Source of the DNA: an uncultured Selenomonadaceae bacterium
GTDB taxonomy: Bacteria; Bacillota; Negativicutes; Selenomonadales; Selenomonadaceae
Length of the DNA stretch: 16,464 bases
Direction: 5' to 3'
Assembly: GCA_945637225.1 (NCBI GenBank)
Contig: CALZDE010000021.1
Span: 1-16,464, forward strand
Both the position numbers and the translations under genes were made by a program. Positions 16,201-16,464 of this stretch are shown here, piece by piece. A model generated the notes under the pieces. It was given only the letters and a program-made list of their open reading frames with translations, did no database searches and had not been told where the DNA came from. How positions within the stretch are numbered: the first letter of the stretch is position 1; each line of letters begins with the position of its first letter.

Positions 16201-16213
16201 TGCTTAATTCCAT
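13202..16213 (-). CDS. fdhA: Formate dehydrogenase catalytic alpha subunit, cysteine form, Tat-exported
   Basis: This molybdopterin (bis-MGD) enzyme oxidises formate to CO2 on the outer face of the cytoplasmic membrane. The 1003-residue protein begins with a twin-arginine signal (SRRSFLK, 4-10, then a hydrophobic stretch). The N-terminal [4Fe-4S] ligands are C49, C52, C56 and C84, with the electron-relay Lys86 in CSKG. The catalytic segment RVCHATTPP has Cys191-His192 where E. coli FdnG has Sec196-His197. The codon is TGC (15643 to 15641) and no in-frame TGA interrupts the gene. FGRGAMTN, GGSQVNNEE and the C-terminal MGD-binding domain (from about 860) match the FdnG/FdoG family in length and order. 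Starts at ATG seven bases after AGGAGG and ends 12 nt before fdhE. A tungsten form cannot be excluded. Confidence 0.95.
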   Translation of the reverse strand: MELSRRSFLKAAGLTLGLSMARLGLDMPAVQAAAKEFKLKNCQEFTSVCHFCACGCGVIGYVRDGKLIQLEGAVDSPVNRGSLCSKGLGYAQIPNAENRLKKPLYRAPYSDKWQEISWEEAIDKAAHALYKAREENFIRTEVIDGQEVTVNRTDAISFIGGSQVNNEECWQLIKMTRGMGAIFTDNQTRVCHATTPPALNAAFGRGAMTNPWYDLKHAKLVWIEGANTAECHPMGFKNIMNAKKENGAKIVHVDVRFTRTSKVADKFLQLRPGTDIAFLGACIKYIMENNLVDHDYLRRNTNAYCLLRPDYKLENGIFSGYNEKERHYDKASWGYQVDAAGKPLKSDDLNAPNTVFTVTKEHFSRYTPEVASKITGIAPEDIIESAKMMATIKPLVFMYALGLTQHTVGVENIRCYTLITLLTGNVGIPGGGICAMRGQPNVQASTDFGIMYQYFPGYLSYPTEKTNTLAKWTKENGTFRAKFLKNMLKSWFGDMATPENDFCFNLLPIRNSHNNDSMYGAFDRGQNGGIKCMYVTGQNPQMTNANLEHVNRCLRNMDTLIYQDLFLNETGAFWQRPGDDPSKIKTEVIVLPACSYLEKEGTLTNSMRMIQWRMKGPDCVGESKPDYEICDMLWRRFRELYKDSTDPKDLPIKNMVWNYPKEHMVEHIMKEINGYDLTTGQLLNGIGEIKDDGTTNSGMWIYAGVYGGGIHHAKLRGQDDPGNRGIFAGYAWCWPDNIHKLYNRASCDENGNPINPDNKLVWWDPVKQEWDGYDVPDVGNRKAAPGTPGGNSPFRMNGEGIGRLFAATYYDLNADGTTRDHSYTPVDGPLPEFYEPVESPVKNILHEGNANAQFNPVVVYPRMPEIQKIGTADEYPIVLSTSSLAEHWCGGTITRNVTWLNELVKEPFIEMSHSLAERLKVKSGDKVTVSSIRGSVTVKAMVTHRMQPLNCADKNIDIVWMPYNWGFTGLSKGPSTNYLTIDALDPNVNEQEFKACLVNVKKA

Positions 16214-16290
16214 AAGTAGTCCTCCTAAAAATGTACATCCATAAATTATATTTATTATTACATTAATTAATTATTCATCATACCTTATCA

Positions 16291-16319
16291 ATTATAAACC
16301 TATGTGTATAAAAAGTCAA
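16291..16319 (-). promoter_or_regulatory. Main predicted promoter of the formate dehydrogenase operon
   Basis: On the minus strand TTGACT (16319 to 16314) and a perfect TATAAT (16296 to 16291) are separated by 17 nt. Transcription should start near 16284, leaving an AT-rich leader of about 70 nt with no structure I recognise before the AGGAGG at 16226 to 16221. Confidence 0.8.
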
Positions 16320-16377
16320 CCATGAAAGATTATTTATTAATATTTTTTGCCACGCATTTAGGTATCACTTATTATTT

Positions 16378-16405
16378 ACATTACAAATTGTAACCATAAA
16401 GTCAA
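16378..16405 (-). promoter_or_regulatory. Possible second, upstream promoter of the formate dehydrogenase operon
   Basis: On the minus strand TTGACT (16405 to 16400) precedes TAATGT (16383 to 16378) with a 16-nt spacer. The -10 is weak. GTTGACTTT is shared with the main promoter, whose -35 lies 86 nt downstream. A palindrome covers most of the spacer. Confidence 0.4.
16381..16393. promoter_or_regulatory. Perfect 13-nt palindrome, candidate operator upstream of fdhA
   Basis: TTACAA and TTGTAA flank a single central base, a perfect 6-1-6 inverted repeat. It overlaps the spacer and -10 of the upstream candidate promoter and lies 62 nt upstream of the main -35. A dimeric regulator site is plausible. 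I cannot name the regulator. Confidence 0.45.
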
Positions 16406-16433
16406 CTATTTTTTTTATAACGCCCTCAATCAT

Positions 16434-16454
16434 GAAAATGCAACAAGCATTTTC
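16434..16454. repeat. Inverted repeat at the right window edge
   Basis: GAAAATGC and GCATTTTC form a perfect 8-bp stem around an AACAA loop. The T-rich ends are short on both strands, so it would be only a weak terminator for an upstream gene. It may instead be a distal regulatory site. The neighbouring gene is outside the window. Confidence 0.4.
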
Positions 16455-16464
16455 TTCCTATGAC

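Overview
This 16.5-kb window carries 13 genes, all on the minus strand, in three transcription units. Read in the direction of transcription (right to left) they are a respiratory formate dehydrogenase operon, a single membrane-anchored PP2C-type phosphatase gene, and an eight-gene sulfate uptake and activation operon. I see no rRNA, tRNA, CRISPR array or transposase gene. Coding DNA is moderately AT-rich and the intergenic DNA is very AT-rich. The strong AGGAGG ribosome-binding sites and the TTGACA/TATAAT-type promoters look like a Firmicute. A Tat-exported formate dehydrogenase with a cytochrome b anchor fits a quinone-linked periplasmic enzyme, so a diderm anaerobic Firmicute (Negativicutes, the Selenomonas/Veillonella/Megamonas group) is my best guess. 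This is inferred from gene content, not from a marker gene.

Formate unit (16213 to 10819): fdhA (molybdopterin/4Fe-4S catalytic subunit with a Tat signal and Cys191 where E. coli FdnG has selenocysteine), fdhE (assembly protein), fdnH-like (four-cluster ferredoxin subunit with a C-terminal membrane helix) and fdnI-like (cytochrome b subunit). One near-consensus promoter and a second, weaker candidate lie upstream. A 16-bp-stem terminator follows. Formate would be oxidised outside the cytoplasmic membrane and electrons passed through FdnH and the haems of FdnI to quinone.

Phosphatase unit (10671 to 8911): a protein with about seven membrane helices, a HAMP-like linker and an RsbU/SpoIIE-type PP2C domain. 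It has its own terminator and no partner anti-sigma or STAS gene in the window.

Sulfate unit (8684 to 167): sbp, cysT, cysW and cysA (sulfate ABC importer), an AprA-like flavoprotein, an AprB-like ferredoxin, cysD and cysN. CysDN would make adenylylsulfate (APS) and the AprAB-like pair would reduce it directly to sulfite. No APS kinase (CysC) or PAPS reductase (CysH) is present, and sulfite reductase must be elsewhere. A TTGACA promoter is embedded in two copies of a 37-nt imperfect direct repeat exactly 60 nt apart, which look like regulator sites. The operon ends in a terminator.

The most interesting points are the compact assimilatory-context AprAB, the roughly 150-residue C-terminal extension of CysN that is not an APS kinase, the 60-nt-spaced repeats at the sulfate promoter, the cysteine form of the formate dehydrogenase, and an isolated structured hairpin at the left edge.
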